From assembly GCA_002298145.1 (NCBI GenBank), contig DBMP01000027.1, forward strand, positions 23,155 to 87,154: 64,000 bases of DNA, given 5' to 3'. The translations under genes were made by a program, and so were the position numbers. The stretch is from Spartobacteria bacterium UBA695. GTDB taxonomy: Bacteria > Verrucomicrobiota > Verrucomicrobiia > Chthoniobacterales > Chthoniobacteraceae. Position 1 is the first letter of the stretch; each line of letters begins with the position of its first letter. This document shows, piece after piece, positions 33,468-42,342 of the stretch. The notes under the pieces are model-generated. The model was not told where the DNA came from. It did no database searches and saw only the letters and a program-made list of their open reading frames with translations.

Positions 33468-33907
33468 GTGGCCCTTATTCCCAACGCTTTTCGGCCTTCA
33501 TGCCGTTCATTTTCAAATGGGAAGGCGGCTATGATAATGACCCGGATGACCCGGGCGGCGAGACGAAGTTCGGCATCGACAAGCGCAGCCACCCGAACAT
33601 CGATATCCGCTCCCTGACGCGCGAGGGGGCCATGGAGATTTACTGGTGCTCGTACTGGGTTCGCTACGGCTGCGAGTGGCTGGCGGAGCCGGTGGGGGAG
33701 GTGTTTTTTAACGCCTGCGTCAACTGTGGCGCGGCACGGGCCCAGGCGCTCCTGGAGGCGGCGCCGATCCCCCACACGGCGGGCGGGTTCCTCGATGCTC
33801 AGGAGGCGTTTTACCGGCGGTTGGCGGACGCGCGGCCCGCCCTGCGCAAGTACTTGAAAGGGTGGCTGAACCGGACGGCTGATTTGCGCCGCTGGGCCAG
33901 CCGTTAA
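33464..33907 (+). CDS. GH108-family endolysin (N-acetylmuramidase)
   Basis: The 147-residue protein begins with the GH108 signature FIFKWEGGYDNDPDDPGG followed by ETKFGIDKRSHPNIDI and the LTREGAMEIYWCSYW helix. The catalytic Glu is in KWEGGY. The enzyme cuts the glycan strand of peptidoglycan. No signal peptide is present, so export would need the upstream holin-like protein. The C-terminal part (EAFYRRLADARPALRKYLKG) is close to the short peptidoglycan-binding tail of the family. It overlaps the holin-like gene by ATGA. Confidence 0.88.
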   Translation: MSGPYSQRFSAFMPFIFKWEGGYDNDPDDPGGETKFGIDKRSHPNIDIRSLTREGAMEIYWCSYWVRYGCEWLAEPVGEVFFNACVNCGAARAQALLEAAPIPHTAGGFLDAQEAFYRRLADARPALRKYLKGWLNRTADLRRWASR

Positions 33908-33921
33908 GCGCCTTGCGATAT

Positions 33922-33968
33922 CTCCCGGACCGCCTTTTTTCCCAGTTGAATAAGGGCGGTTCCGGGAG
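33922..33968. repeat. Hairpin after the endolysin gene
   Basis: Arms CTCCCGGACCGCC and GGCGGTTCCGGGAG pair over 13 bp with one bulged base, with T6 in the loop. No T-run follows the right arm, so it is a hairpin or end signal of unclear type. It may mark the end of the lysis transcript. Confidence 0.5.
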
Positions 33969-33979
33969 TATTCGTAATC

Positions 33980-34375
33980 ATGAAAATCTCGCGGCCGGTA
34001 TCAGGAAAGATCCTCAGCCATGACGAGGGGATGGGCACGCCATCCGCCTACACGGTTCGGCAGCGGGCCCTCGAGCTGGCGCGCATCGAGGGCAGGCACG
34101 CCCCCAACGAGGCGGATTGGAAACGGGCCTTCCTGGAGCTCCACGGCGGCCACCATGACCCGAATCCGCGCGAGGAGGAAAACGAAATGCTCGGAGCGAT
34201 CACGGAGACCTACAGTGTGGCGCCGACACTGGGCCGCTCGATCCATGAACGGGACATGGACGGGAGCGACAACCTGGGCGAGGAACTGGTGACCGAGGGG
34301 ATCGAAGAGGCCGCCCACGACCAGATGCTGGAATCCCGCGAAGCCGAGGATAAGGAAGAGCAAGAAGAGGGATAG
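33980..34375 (+). CDS. Acidic small protein of unknown function
   Basis: The 131-residue protein has one compact helical segment (YTVRQRALELARIEGRHAPN followed by EADWKRAFLELHGGHH), distantly like DUF2934-type small proteins, and a very acidic C-terminus (SREAEDKEEQEEG). No signal peptide or transmembrane segment is seen. It lies between the lysis cassette and ruvB, and I cannot say to which it belongs. Confidence 0.5.
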   Translation: MKISRPVSGKILSHDEGMGTPSAYTVRQRALELARIEGRHAPNEADWKRAFLELHGGHHDPNPREEENEMLGAITETYSVAPTLGRSIHERDMDGSDNLGEELVTEGIEEAAHDQMLESREAEDKEEQEEG

Positions 34376-34475
34376 CCGCAAAACGGCGCAAAAATTGCAA
34401 AAACGGCCCCCCTTTAGCGAGATTACCCTGTTTCCATTCCCTCTATCTTCCCCTCCGTTTCCTCTGTGGTGAAAT
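34374..34475. repeat. Two extragenic repeats upstream of ruvB
   Basis: GCCGCAAAACGGCGCAAAAA (34376-34395) belongs to the GCGCAAA family. CCTCCGTTTCCTCTGTGGTG (34452-34471) is the reverse form of the TTCACCACAGAG block found after glgC and gcvP. Both lie in the 151-base gap before ruvB. Confidence 0.6.
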
Positions 34476-34526
34476 CTTCTTCCACTCTGGCTTGCAAACC
34501 GGCTCGGGCCGCTTTTCAATCCCCCC

Positions 34527-35543
34527 GTGGCTGAAAATTTCGTTACTACCACCCTTGAAACCCCCGATACGCCCTTCGATATTTCGTTGCGGCCCCCCAT
34601 GTTCAGCGAATTCGCCGGACAGGAGAAGGTCTGCGAACGGCTCGAATTGATGGTCCAGGCGGCCAAGGGACGCGGCGACGTACTCGACCACGTCCTCCTA
34701 AGCGGCCCTCCCGGCCTCGGCAAAACGACCCTGGCCTACATCCTCTCGGGCGCCATGGGCGTCAACATCAAGAACACCAGCGGGCCGACCATCGAAAAAG
34801 CGGGCGATCTCGCCGGGCTCCTGACCACTCTGGAGCGGGGCGACGTCCTCTTTATCGACGAAATCCACCGCCTCCAGCCGACCATCGAGGAATACCTCTA
34901 CCCGGCCATGGAGGACTTCAAGCTGGATATCATCATCGACCAGGGCCCCAACGCCCGGAGCGTCCGGCTCAACCTGCCCAAATTTACCCTGATCGGCGCG
35001 ACCACCCGCTCGGGCATGATCTCCGCGCCGCTGCGGAGCCGCTTCGGGATGAGCTGCCGCCTGGACTACTACGTGGCCGAGGAATTGCAGAAAATCATCC
35101 TGCGCAGCGCCCGGATCCTGAACGTCGACGTGGACGAGGCCGGGGCGCTCGAAATCGCCGCCCGTTCCCGGGGAACGCCGCGAATCTCCAACAACCTGCT
35201 GCGCTGGGTGCGCGACTACGCCCAGGTGAAGGCCAACTCCAAGATCGATCGCGACGTGGCCGACCGGGCCCTCTCGATGCTCGACATTGACGCCGACGGT
35301 TTCGATGAAATGGACAAGCGCATCCTGGAGGCGCTCATCCACAAGTTCCAAGGCGGCCCCGTGGGGCTCAACTCGCTGGCCGTGGCCATCGGGGAGGAGT
35401 CGGGGACGCTGGAGGAGGTCAACGAACCCTACCTCATCATGCAGGGCTACCTGAAACGGACCCCGCAAGGCCGCGTGGCTCTGCCGCCCGCCTACCGCAA
35501 GCTGGGCGTGGAGGTGCCCAAGCGCGCCGGGGATCTGTTTTAA
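34527..35543 (+). CDS. ruvB: Holliday junction branch-migration ATPase
   Basis: RuvB hexamers drive branch migration of Holliday junctions with RuvA. The 338-residue protein starts at GTG and has LRPPMFSEFAGQEKVCERLE, Walker A GPPGLGKTT (residues 60-68), Walker B LFIDEIHRL, sensor 1 IGATTRSGMISAPLRSRFG, and the C-terminal winged helix (GPVGLNSLAVAIGEESGTLE, YLKRTPQGRVALP). All catalytic motifs are intact. ruvC lies 2.2 kb downstream on the same strand, but ruvA is not in the window. Confidence 0.97.
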   Translation: MAENFVTTTLETPDTPFDISLRPPMFSEFAGQEKVCERLELMVQAAKGRGDVLDHVLLSGPPGLGKTTLAYILSGAMGVNIKNTSGPTIEKAGDLAGLLTTLERGDVLFIDEIHRLQPTIEEYLYPAMEDFKLDIIIDQGPNARSVRLNLPKFTLIGATTRSGMISAPLRSRFGMSCRLDYYVAEELQKIILRSARILNVDVDEAGALEIAARSRGTPRISNNLLRWVRDYAQVKANSKIDRDVADRALSMLDIDADGFDEMDKRILEALIHKFQGGPVGLNSLAVAIGEESGTLEEVNEPYLIMQGYLKRTPQGRVALPPAYRKLGVEVPKRAGDLF

Positions 35544-35570
35544 GGGGCGGGCTGAGTTTTTTCCCAAGGC

Positions 35571-36278
35571 ATGAAGGATGCGCTGCCAGAATGGAGGACG
35601 TTCGGGGTCAAGGCCGCGATCAAGCGCTATTTCCAGAAACGCGCCCGGACCCGCCTGATGATCTGGGGCGTGTTGGGCTTTACCGGGGCGGTTGGCTTTT
35701 CGGTTTCCTACACGTTGCTTGCCGCTGGCGTCGGCGCGATGTGGATCCGCTATCCCCTGGCGGTTTTGGCCGGGTATGTGGTCTTCCTGGGTCTGGTCCG
35801 GATGTGGGTGGAATGGGAGCAGGAGCGCTTTGAGGCACAGCGGCAGGCGCAACTCGGACCGGATTTTCTCGATGAGAAGCTCTCTGTCCGACCGTATAAA
35901 GCCTCGGGATCGTCAGATTGGCCCACCTGGCTGGAATTTCTAGACATCCCTAGCCTTTCCTTCGAACCCGAAGGGTGCCTGGCCGCCCTGGGCGGGCTGG
36001 TTGCCCTCGCCGGGGTCGCGGTCCTGGTCCTGGGCTTGATCAATGCCGAAGCGCTGATTGCCGAAGGGTTCGTGGATACGTTTCTGGTCTTGGGGCTCTA
36101 CCGGCGGATGCGCAGGGCTGCCCGGGAACACTGGCTGGGCGGGATGGTTCGCCAAACCTTGGCCCCGGCGGTAGTGGCGGCCCTGGTATTGGGCTTTGGC
36201 GGCTACCTGCTCCAGCAGTATGCCCCGGAGGCAAAGTCGATCGGGCCCGCCGTGCGGGTTTTGCTCCGGGGAAAATGA
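35571..36278 (+). CDS. Multi-pass membrane protein of unknown function
   Basis: The 235-residue protein has about five hydrophobic segments: two near residues 22-70 (IWGVLGFTGAVGFSVSYTLL and PLAVLAGYVVFLGLVRMWV), two near 140-175, and one near 200-218 (VVAALVLGFGGYLLQQY). Between the first and second group is a soluble loop of about 50 residues with many charged groups. The C-terminal RMRRAAREHWLGGMVRQTL is basic. I know no family. It starts 28 bases after the ruvB stop and may be cotranscribed with ruvB. Confidence 0.6.
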   Translation: MKDALPEWRTFGVKAAIKRYFQKRARTRLMIWGVLGFTGAVGFSVSYTLLAAGVGAMWIRYPLAVLAGYVVFLGLVRMWVEWEQERFEAQRQAQLGPDFLDEKLSVRPYKASGSSDWPTWLEFLDIPSLSFEPEGCLAALGGLVALAGVAVLVLGLINAEALIAEGFVDTFLVLGLYRRMRRAAREHWLGGMVRQTLAPAVVAALVLGFGGYLLQQYAPEAKSIGPAVRVLLRGK

Positions 36279-36372
36279 CGCGCGGCTCGACAAGCGGCCT
36301 CCTTACGGGGAGCTGTTTTTGCAAAGTGCAAATTCCTTGATAAAACCTTCTTGGCGGGCATGATGCGGGCCG

Positions 36373-37656
36373 ATGCGCCTCCCCCCCCGAAGGATTTTGC
36401 CAGCCTTGACCGGAGCCGCCCTTATGGCAGCTCTTGTCGTGGCTATCCATGACCGGCTCCCGTGGTGGAAAGCCCGGGAACACCCCAAAACGGCGGGGCA
36501 GCTCTCGGGGAAACAACTTTACAAGCTCGGCCTGGAACAACCTTTCTGGAATGGAAAGGTTGCTTTGGATAAAATCAAGTACGATGCCAACAACCCCGGC
36601 ACTCTCGTCATATCCGGACGGTTTATCGGGTGCAATCCGTTGGAAATCAGCGTCTTTGGTTGCATTCGGGAAACTCCCGACGGAGCAGAGAAGTCGCAGT
36701 CCCTTTCCTCCTTCTCTCGTCCCCGCGATAACGGGCAAATGGAAACCGCGTTCTCGTTTGAGTTTCAAAATGCGCCCGTAACTGCGGAAACCCTCTACTG
36801 CCGCATCTATGGGATCCAGAAAGGGTTTAAAAAACCGATCCCGTATGCGCTGGCGGATTTCTCCTTTCCCAACCCGCTGCGCCTCCGGGTCCAACCCTGG
36901 AAAGCCGAGCCCCTTCCAGCCACCCGGATAATCGGGCCGCTGACGGTAGAGCTCATGGGGGTGAACTCTGGGCCTCCGGAGGCGGTGCAGAGCACCGGGT
37001 ACAGCAAGCTGTCTTTGCGAGTATTTGAAAAAGGAGTGGGCACCTACCAGTGGCGGCTTATAGGGATCGAATGTTCCTCCGTGCTTGGGGACTCCTATTA
37101 CGGATTTGGAAGCGCCATAGGCACCAATGATATTAAAGGAACTCTCTGGAAATGCCTGGCACCGTGGAAGATCAAGGTATCCCTGATCCGGGATGCTGAT
37201 TTTCGCCCCGGGGAGATCATCGAAATCCGGGACATCCCCATTCCCGCAGAGGGCCAGGCGATCTCGTTTAACCAGAAATGGGAGGTCGCTGGTCAGGAGC
37301 TGAAATTCGTTCAGATTGCCAAAGGTGAACCCCAAGTGCGAGGGTGGAAGCGGCCTATGGTAAAGTCCTCCGTTACGATGCATTTTACCCTACCCGATCA
37401 GGGGTATTGGTCGCTGAAGCTGCTGTCCGTCGCCGATGCCGAGGGAAAAGTGCTGTGGGAACCCGTGGAAGAATTTGTGGTACGCGAGAAGAGCAACAGC
37501 CGGAACGTGGGGCTTGTTTTTGGGCCAGAGATGGGGCCGTTGCCCGCAAAAATCTCCTGTAAATTTGGCGTCGTATGGGAAAAACGCGAGGCGGAGTTCA
37601 CCGTCAACCCCACCTACGAGGGGAAGCCGTTCCGGCCGAAGGTGGAAATTCAGTAG
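36373..37656 (+). CDS. Secreted or membrane-anchored protein of unknown function
   Basis: The 427-residue product has an N-terminal hydrophobic anchor (ILPALTGAALMAALVVAI). A beta-rich extracytoplasmic region then runs to the end, with KIKYDANNPGTLVISGRFIG and later EIRDIPIPAEGQAISF. No catalytic motif or repeat was found. Base composition is somewhat lower in GC than the neighbours. It stands between ruvB and ruvC, with ruvC 66 bases downstream. The function is unknown. Confidence 0.6.
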   Translation: MRLPPRRILPALTGAALMAALVVAIHDRLPWWKAREHPKTAGQLSGKQLYKLGLEQPFWNGKVALDKIKYDANNPGTLVISGRFIGCNPLEISVFGCIRETPDGAEKSQSLSSFSRPRDNGQMETAFSFEFQNAPVTAETLYCRIYGIQKGFKKPIPYALADFSFPNPLRLRVQPWKAEPLPATRIIGPLTVELMGVNSGPPEAVQSTGYSKLSLRVFEKGVGTYQWRLIGIECSSVLGDSYYGFGSAIGTNDIKGTLWKCLAPWKIKVSLIRDADFRPGEIIEIRDIPIPAEGQAISFNQKWEVAGQELKFVQIAKGEPQVRGWKRPMVKSSVTMHFTLPDQGYWSLKLLSVADAEGKVLWEPVEEFVVREKSNSRNVGLVFGPEMGPLPAKISCKFGVVWEKREAEFTVNPTYEGKPFRPKVEIQ

Positions 37657-37722
37657 CAATCCGGTAAAGTGTTTTGGCGGCTCGACAATCGCCCGCCTTG
37701 CGCTCAAATAGGAGGAACTCCC

Positions 37723-38229
37723 ATGCGTCTCCTAGCCATTGACCCCTCTCTGCGTTGCACCGGTTTTGCCGTCCTGGAACGGCTGGAGGCGCGCAAGGTC
37801 CGGGCGCTGGAGTACGGGACCATCCCCAACCCGCCCAAGATCCCCGCTTCCTCCTGTCTGGTGGCTATTCACGACCGGATCTCCGGCCTGATCACCCAGT
37901 ACCAGCCCGAATGCGCGGCGGTCGAAGCGGTGATCTTTGTCCAGAGCCACCGGACGGCTATTACCCTCGGGGCGGCCCGGGGCTCGGCGATCCTCGCGCT
38001 GGCCCAGCGGGGCGTGCCGATCTTCGAGTATTCCCCGAAGGACGCCAAGCAAGCCGTGGTCGGTCGCGGGGGAGCGGACAAAGCCCAGGTGGCCTTCATG
38101 GTGCGCGCCATGCTGGGCCTCACTGAGACGCCTTCTCCTGATGCCGCCGACGCCCTGGCCATCGGGTTGACCCATCTCCAGAGCTATGACTCGGCGCAAC
38201 TGGGCGTCAAGGTGCTCAAAAGGATCTAA
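37723..38229 (+). CDS. ruvC: Crossover junction endodeoxyribonuclease
   Basis: RuvC cuts Holliday junctions symmetrically. The 168-residue protein begins MRLLAIDPSLRCTGFAVLE with Asp7, has Glu68 in CAAVEAVIFVQS, and Asp140/Asp143 in SPDAADALAIGL, the four acidic residues of the active site. The start at 37723 follows AGGAGG at good distance. KDAKQAVVGRGGADKAQV is the conserved DNA-binding segment. Confidence 0.95.
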   Translation: MRLLAIDPSLRCTGFAVLERLEARKVRALEYGTIPNPPKIPASSCLVAIHDRISGLITQYQPECAAVEAVIFVQSHRTAITLGAARGSAILALAQRGVPIFEYSPKDAKQAVVGRGGADKAQVAFMVRAMLGLTETPSPDAADALAIGLTHLQSYDSAQLGVKVLKRI

Positions 38230-38302
38230 AATCTTCTGGCGGATTAAAAAAAATCCCCCTCTTCCCGTCGCGTGGGGTTCCTGCTAAATTCGCCTTTCAC
38301 GC

Positions 38303-38935
38303 ATGAAACTCGAAACCCGCTGGCTTGGACGGATCAACTACGAGGAAGCTCTGAAGCTCCAGGAGGCGCTCGTGGCCGGGAGAATCCACGGCACGGAGCA
38401 GGACGTCCTGCTGCTCCTGGAGCATGAGCCGGTTTACACCATTGGGCGGACGCCGGATCAATCCAGCCTGCGCGACGCGGCTCACCTGCCTTACCCCGTC
38501 GTGCAGATCAACCGGGGCGGCCAGGCGACCTTCCACGGCCCGGGGCAGCTCGTGGGCTACCCGATCCTCGACCTTACCCCCCGGGGGCAGGATCTCCACC
38601 GTTACCTGCGGGACCTGGAGGGTGTGTTGATCGAATTGCTGGCCCTCTACGGCGTGCAAGCCGGGCGGCGCGAGGGGCTCACTGGCGTCTGGGTCGGCCC
38701 GCGCAAGATCGCCTCCATCGGCGTCGGCGTGCGCCACTGGGTCTCCATGCACGGCTTCGCCCTCAACGTCTGCGGGGACCTCACGCCTTTTAACGAGATC
38801 ACCCCGTGCGGCATCGCGGGCGTGGAGATGACCAACCTGGAGCGCGAGAGCGGCAAGGCTGTGGACGTGCGCTCGGTGGCCGACTGCGTGGCCGGGCTGT
38901 TCGCCGAGCGCTTCGGGAGGGAGCCCTCGGAATGA
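38303..38935 (+). CDS. lipB: Octanoyltransferase (lipoate biosynthesis)
   Basis: LipB transfers octanoyl groups from acyl carrier protein to lipoyl domains. The 210-residue protein has LEHEPVYTIGRT, the INRGGQATFHGPGQLVGYPI block, catalytic Lys135 in VGPRKIASIGVGVRHWVSMH and Cys169 in ITPCGIAGVEMT. The lipoyl domains it serves include the H protein partner of GcvP, which is encoded elsewhere in this window (P protein only). The stop overlaps the next start by ATGA. Confidence 0.95.
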   Translation: MKLETRWLGRINYEEALKLQEALVAGRIHGTEQDVLLLLEHEPVYTIGRTPDQSSLRDAAHLPYPVVQINRGGQATFHGPGQLVGYPILDLTPRGQDLHRYLRDLEGVLIELLALYGVQAGRREGLTGVWVGPRKIASIGVGVRHWVSMHGFALNVCGDLTPFNEITPCGIAGVEMTNLERESGKAVDVRSVADCVAGLFAERFGREPSE

Positions 38936-40461
38936 GCGGGCACCCCCGGGTTCATCGCTGGCTTCTGTTGCTGACGGCCCTGGCGGCCTTCGCTCTCTAC
39001 CTGCCCACCCTGGGGTACGATTTTGCCTACGATTCGCTGGTCCAGGTGGGCCTGGACGACTATATCCACCAGCCCGCGCATTTGCTCGACTGCCTTTCCC
39101 TCCGGGTGCTGGGCCAGGACGTCCTCGACTTTAACCGGCCCCTGAACTTGGTGAGCCTCATCGCCGATGCCCAGCTCTGGGGGAAAAATCCCGCCGGGTT
39201 CCGCTTGACGCACCTCTTCTTGCACGCGGCGGTGGCCGGGTTGCTCTTTCGCTGGTTGCGCATTATCACCGGCAGCACGGGGGCCTCGGCCCTGGCGGCG
39301 CTAATTTTCGCGCTCCACCCGCTGCATGTCGAGACGGTGGTGGAGATCGGCTACCGGGAGGATCTGCTGGTGGCTTTCTTCCTGCTGGCGGGGCTCAATG
39401 CCGCGACGGCCTTCGAGCCGGGTCGCCCCGGGCGGGTCTGGGGGCCGGGCGTGCTGACGTTCGCCTGCCTCGTTTGCGCCGCGGCCTCGAAGGAAAACGG
39501 CATCGCCGGGCCGGTCGCGCTCGCGGCCTACTGGGCCCTGCTGCGCCGCGAGCCGGGCGCGCCCAAGGGCCCCTGGCTGGCGCTTATTGGCGCGACCTCC
39601 GTGGCCGTGGGGGCCTTTTACGCGCTCCGGTTTGGCCTGGAGCCGAAGCATTCGATCATTTTCGCCCAGCCCGCTCCCCGCCTGGCCGCCGATCCGATGG
39701 AATGGCTGCTGACTCAATCCCGCATCTGGACCGCCGAACTTTGCCGGGTCGTATGGCCCACGGACCTTTGTGCCGATTACGGGCCGTACAATTTGCGGAA
39801 CATCGACGCCGTTTGGGCGCTCAGTCTGGTCTTTACCCTGGCCGTGGCCGGGGGCGTCTGGGCGTTTTTGAACCGCCGGGCCGCCTTGGGAGTCGTCATC
39901 GTCCTGGCGGCCATCGCCCCGGTCTCCAACCTGCTGCCCATCTACCGCCCCATGGCCGACCGCTACCTTTACCTGCCGATGACCGGCCTGGCCCTCCTGC
40001 TGGCCCTCGCCCTGGCGCGGCCCGGTCGCTGGCGGCCCGCCGCGTGGACCGGCGCGGGCCTCGTCGCCGCGCTGCTGGCCGCCGCGACGCTGCGCGAGGA
40101 GCCCTTTTGGCGCAATGGAGCGGCGCTTTGGGCAGAAGTTGCCCGGGTCAACCCCTATTCCGTCAACGGCTGGCTGGGCCAGGGCGACATGGCGCTCGAC
40201 TCGGGCCGCTACGGCGAGGCGCTCGCGTATTACCAGAAGGGCGAGGTCGTCGCTCATGGCGGTTCGGCCCAGGTTTGCGCCGGGCTGGCCCTCGCCTTCG
40301 AAGCCCTGGGCGAGCACCGGAAAGCGGCGGAAAACCTTCAGCGTGCTACAAAGCTTGATTCCCGCTTCGCCCGGCCCGAAACTCTCGTCCGCGCTTTGAT
40401 GTATCGCGACGACGATGCACGGCGTCTGAGCCTCATCAACCAGCGCGCACAAACTCACTAA
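38932..40461 (+). CDS. TMTC-like membrane glycosyltransferase with TPR tail
   Basis: The 509-residue protein has about ten transmembrane helices and the DUF1736/TMTC signature ALIFALHPLHVETVVEIGYR followed by EDLLVAFFLLAG. The early acidic loop (LVQVGLDDYIHQP) is where a glycosyltransferase of GT-C type places its catalytic Asp pair. After the last helix a short TPR region (VNPYSVNGWLGQGDMALDSG and YYQKGEVVAHGGSAQVCAGL) ends the protein. Relatives attach sugars from lipid-linked donors to exported proteins, but the substrate here is not known. It overlaps lipB by ATGA and precedes lepB by two bases, so it is in a lipB operon. Confidence 0.8.
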   Translation: MSGHPRVHRWLLLLTALAAFALYLPTLGYDFAYDSLVQVGLDDYIHQPAHLLDCLSLRVLGQDVLDFNRPLNLVSLIADAQLWGKNPAGFRLTHLFLHAAVAGLLFRWLRIITGSTGASALAALIFALHPLHVETVVEIGYREDLLVAFFLLAGLNAATAFEPGRPGRVWGPGVLTFACLVCAAASKENGIAGPVALAAYWALLRREPGAPKGPWLALIGATSVAVGAFYALRFGLEPKHSIIFAQPAPRLAADPMEWLLTQSRIWTAELCRVVWPTDLCADYGPYNLRNIDAVWALSLVFTLAVAGGVWAFLNRRAALGVVIVLAAIAPVSNLLPIYRPMADRYLYLPMTGLALLLALALARPGRWRPAAWTGAGLVAALLAAATLREEPFWRNGAALWAEVARVNPYSVNGWLGQGDMALDSGRYGEALAYYQKGEVVAHGGSAQVCAGLALAFEALGEHRKAAENLQRATKLDSRFARPETLVRALMYRDDDARRLSLINQRAQTH

Positions 40462-40463
40462 GT

Positions 40464-41573
40464 ATGTTCTTCACTCCTCGATACCTGAAAGAAGGCCGCG
40501 AGCTGCTCCACGGCGCGCGTAAGATGTACGCCTACAAGCGCGACCTCCTCTCCCCGCACGACCTGGAAACAGCCGAGGCGGCCATCGCGGAACTGGAGGA
40601 AGCCCTCCGTAAACGGGACCGCAAGGCCGTGGAAGAGGCCTCCGAACAGGTCAATACCTTCTTCGGGAAACGTTTCCCCACCCCGGCCCACGCCGACTGG
40701 GCGGAGAACACCGAAGTCTTCCTGGTGGCCATCATCATCGCGCTGGGCATCCGCTCCTTTTACCTCCAGCCCTTCACCATCCCCACCGGCTCCATGCAGC
40801 CGACCTTGAACGGCATCCGCGTCTTTGAAATGACCGCCCCCGTGCCGAACCTCGCCGTGCGCGGGCTGGAGTGGGCCTGGTACGGACGGAGCTACTTCGA
40901 TATCGTGCCCAAGGTCGATGACGTCGTCGAAGGCATGGAGGAGGTCACCCGCTTCTGGTTCTTCCACTACACCCGCGTCGTCGGCGCCCGCGAGAGCTTC
41001 CTCATCCCCGCCCCGGCCAGCGGCTTGGTGGGCGCGTTTCGGCTCCAGCCCGGTGCCCGGCTCCAGGCGGGCCACCCGCTGCGGGGCTATGCCGACACCG
41101 GCGACCACGTTTTCGTCAACAAAATGGCCTACAACTTCCGCTCCCCGAGCCGGGGGGAAGTCTTCGTCTTTAGCACCAACGGGATCATGACCGACGAGAA
41201 CCGCCGCAACCCCGGCGGCCCCTCGCAGTACTACATCAAGCGCCTGGCGGGCCTGCCGGGCGACGAACTGCGGATCGACCCGCCGCGCCTCTTTGTCAAC
41301 GGCTCGGAAGCCAAGGAATACGGTTTCCGGCGCGTCATGAGCGGCTCCCCCTACGCCGTCGGCGGCTACCGGGGCTATGCCAACGGGCCCCTATTTCTGA
41401 CCGCCCCTGACGCCCCCTACAAAGTGCCCGACAACCGCTACATGGCCCTGGGCGACAACTCCTATAACAGCTCCGACTCCCGCTACTGGGGCACCGTTCC
41501 CCAGGATAACCTGATGGGCTGCGCGCTGTTCGTCTACTGGCCCTTCAGCCCGCACTGGGGCCTGATCAAGTAA
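40464..41573 (+). CDS. lepB: Signal peptidase I
   Basis: It removes signal peptides from exported proteins at the outer face of the inner membrane. The 369-residue protein has one membrane helix before the active site (VFLVAIIIALGIRSFYLQPF), nucleophile Ser110 in FTIPTGSMQPTL, general base Lys259 in QYYIKRLAGLPGDELRI, and the terminal GDNSYNSSDSRYWGTVP. It is longer than the E. coli enzyme because of an inserted region of about 110 residues between Ser110 and Lys259, and an N-terminal charged helix. The start lies two bases after the TMTC-like gene. Confidence 0.95.
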   Translation: MFFTPRYLKEGRELLHGARKMYAYKRDLLSPHDLETAEAAIAELEEALRKRDRKAVEEASEQVNTFFGKRFPTPAHADWAENTEVFLVAIIIALGIRSFYLQPFTIPTGSMQPTLNGIRVFEMTAPVPNLAVRGLEWAWYGRSYFDIVPKVDDVVEGMEEVTRFWFFHYTRVVGARESFLIPAPASGLVGAFRLQPGARLQAGHPLRGYADTGDHVFVNKMAYNFRSPSRGEVFVFSTNGIMTDENRRNPGGPSQYYIKRLAGLPGDELRIDPPRLFVNGSEAKEYGFRRVMSGSPYAVGGYRGYANGPLFLTAPDAPYKVPDNRYMALGDNSYNSSDSRYWGTVPQDNLMGCALFVYWPFSPHWGLIK

Positions 41574-41578
41574 ATCCA

Positions 41579-42295
41579 ATGAGTGAACGTGAAGCATTAT
41601 TAAAACTAGCCCAGTGGGCGGGTAGCCATCCGGCTCGCCTGGCGCTGGACGGCGAGGGAGCCGCGGCCGCGCTGCTCCCCTCCGGAACGACTTTTGCGGT
41701 GAGTGCCGCCCTTTCCAAACTGGCCCGGCTGACGGCGGATCGGGTCGTCGAATGCGACTTAGGCAAGACCCGCGCGCTCATCGAAGGCGAGCCCGAGCCC
41801 GCCCCCGAAGTGCTGGCCGAGATTCAGCTCGACCCCGCCGCGCCGCTCCCGAGCGCCGACGTCTTCACCTTCGCCGACCTCTTCGCCTTTGACGGCGTGC
41901 GCTTCGCCCTGCACACCCAGCCCATCCCCGTCAACCAGATCGTCTGTTCGCCCCGGGCCCGGCAGTTTTCCGACCGGCGCAACCTCCCGCACGAGATCGT
42001 CGCCTGCGGCCAGTCGAGCGTACTCGTCCCCTTTATGCCCCCGGGCGTCCTCCTGGCGCGGGAAATCCGGCGCAAAATCGCCCTCTGGCGCGACCGCTAC
42101 AAAGAAACCCCCCGCTTGATCCTCATCCAGAACCACGGCATGATCGCCCTCGGAGCCACCGCCGAGGAGGTCCAGACCGTCACGGAAATGGCCGTCAAAT
42201 ACGCCGAAATCTTCGTTGGCGCGGCGATGCTCGGCGGCCCTGAATTTTTAAAGCCGAATTACGTCACACAAATGGATGCAACCAAACGCGTCTAG
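41579..42295 (+). CDS. Class II aldolase/adducin-like protein
   Basis: The 238-residue protein has IVCSPRARQFSDRRNLPHEI, SSVLVPFMPPGVLLAREIRR and LILIQNHGMIALGATAEEVQ, the order of class II aldolases (…PGxxLAxxI … NHGxxxxGxxxxEA). In true enzymes the HxH zinc ligands lie before the PG block; here that position reads FALHTQP with one His, so catalysis is uncertain. The last His ligand (QNHGM) is kept. It lies five bases after lepB and 48 before the ABC-like gene; the context gives no pathway. Confidence 0.65.
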   Translation: MSEREALLKLAQWAGSHPARLALDGEGAAAALLPSGTTFAVSAALSKLARLTADRVVECDLGKTRALIEGEPEPAPEVLAEIQLDPAAPLPSADVFTFADLFAFDGVRFALHTQPIPVNQIVCSPRARQFSDRRNLPHEIVACGQSSVLVPFMPPGVLLAREIRRKIALWRDRYKETPRLILIQNHGMIALGATAEEVQTVTEMAVKYAEIFVGAAMLGGPEFLKPNYVTQMDATKRV

Positions 42296-42342
42296 CGGCG
42301 CGAATCAGGACTCCGAATTCGCCTTTTCCCCTCTGCAACCCG

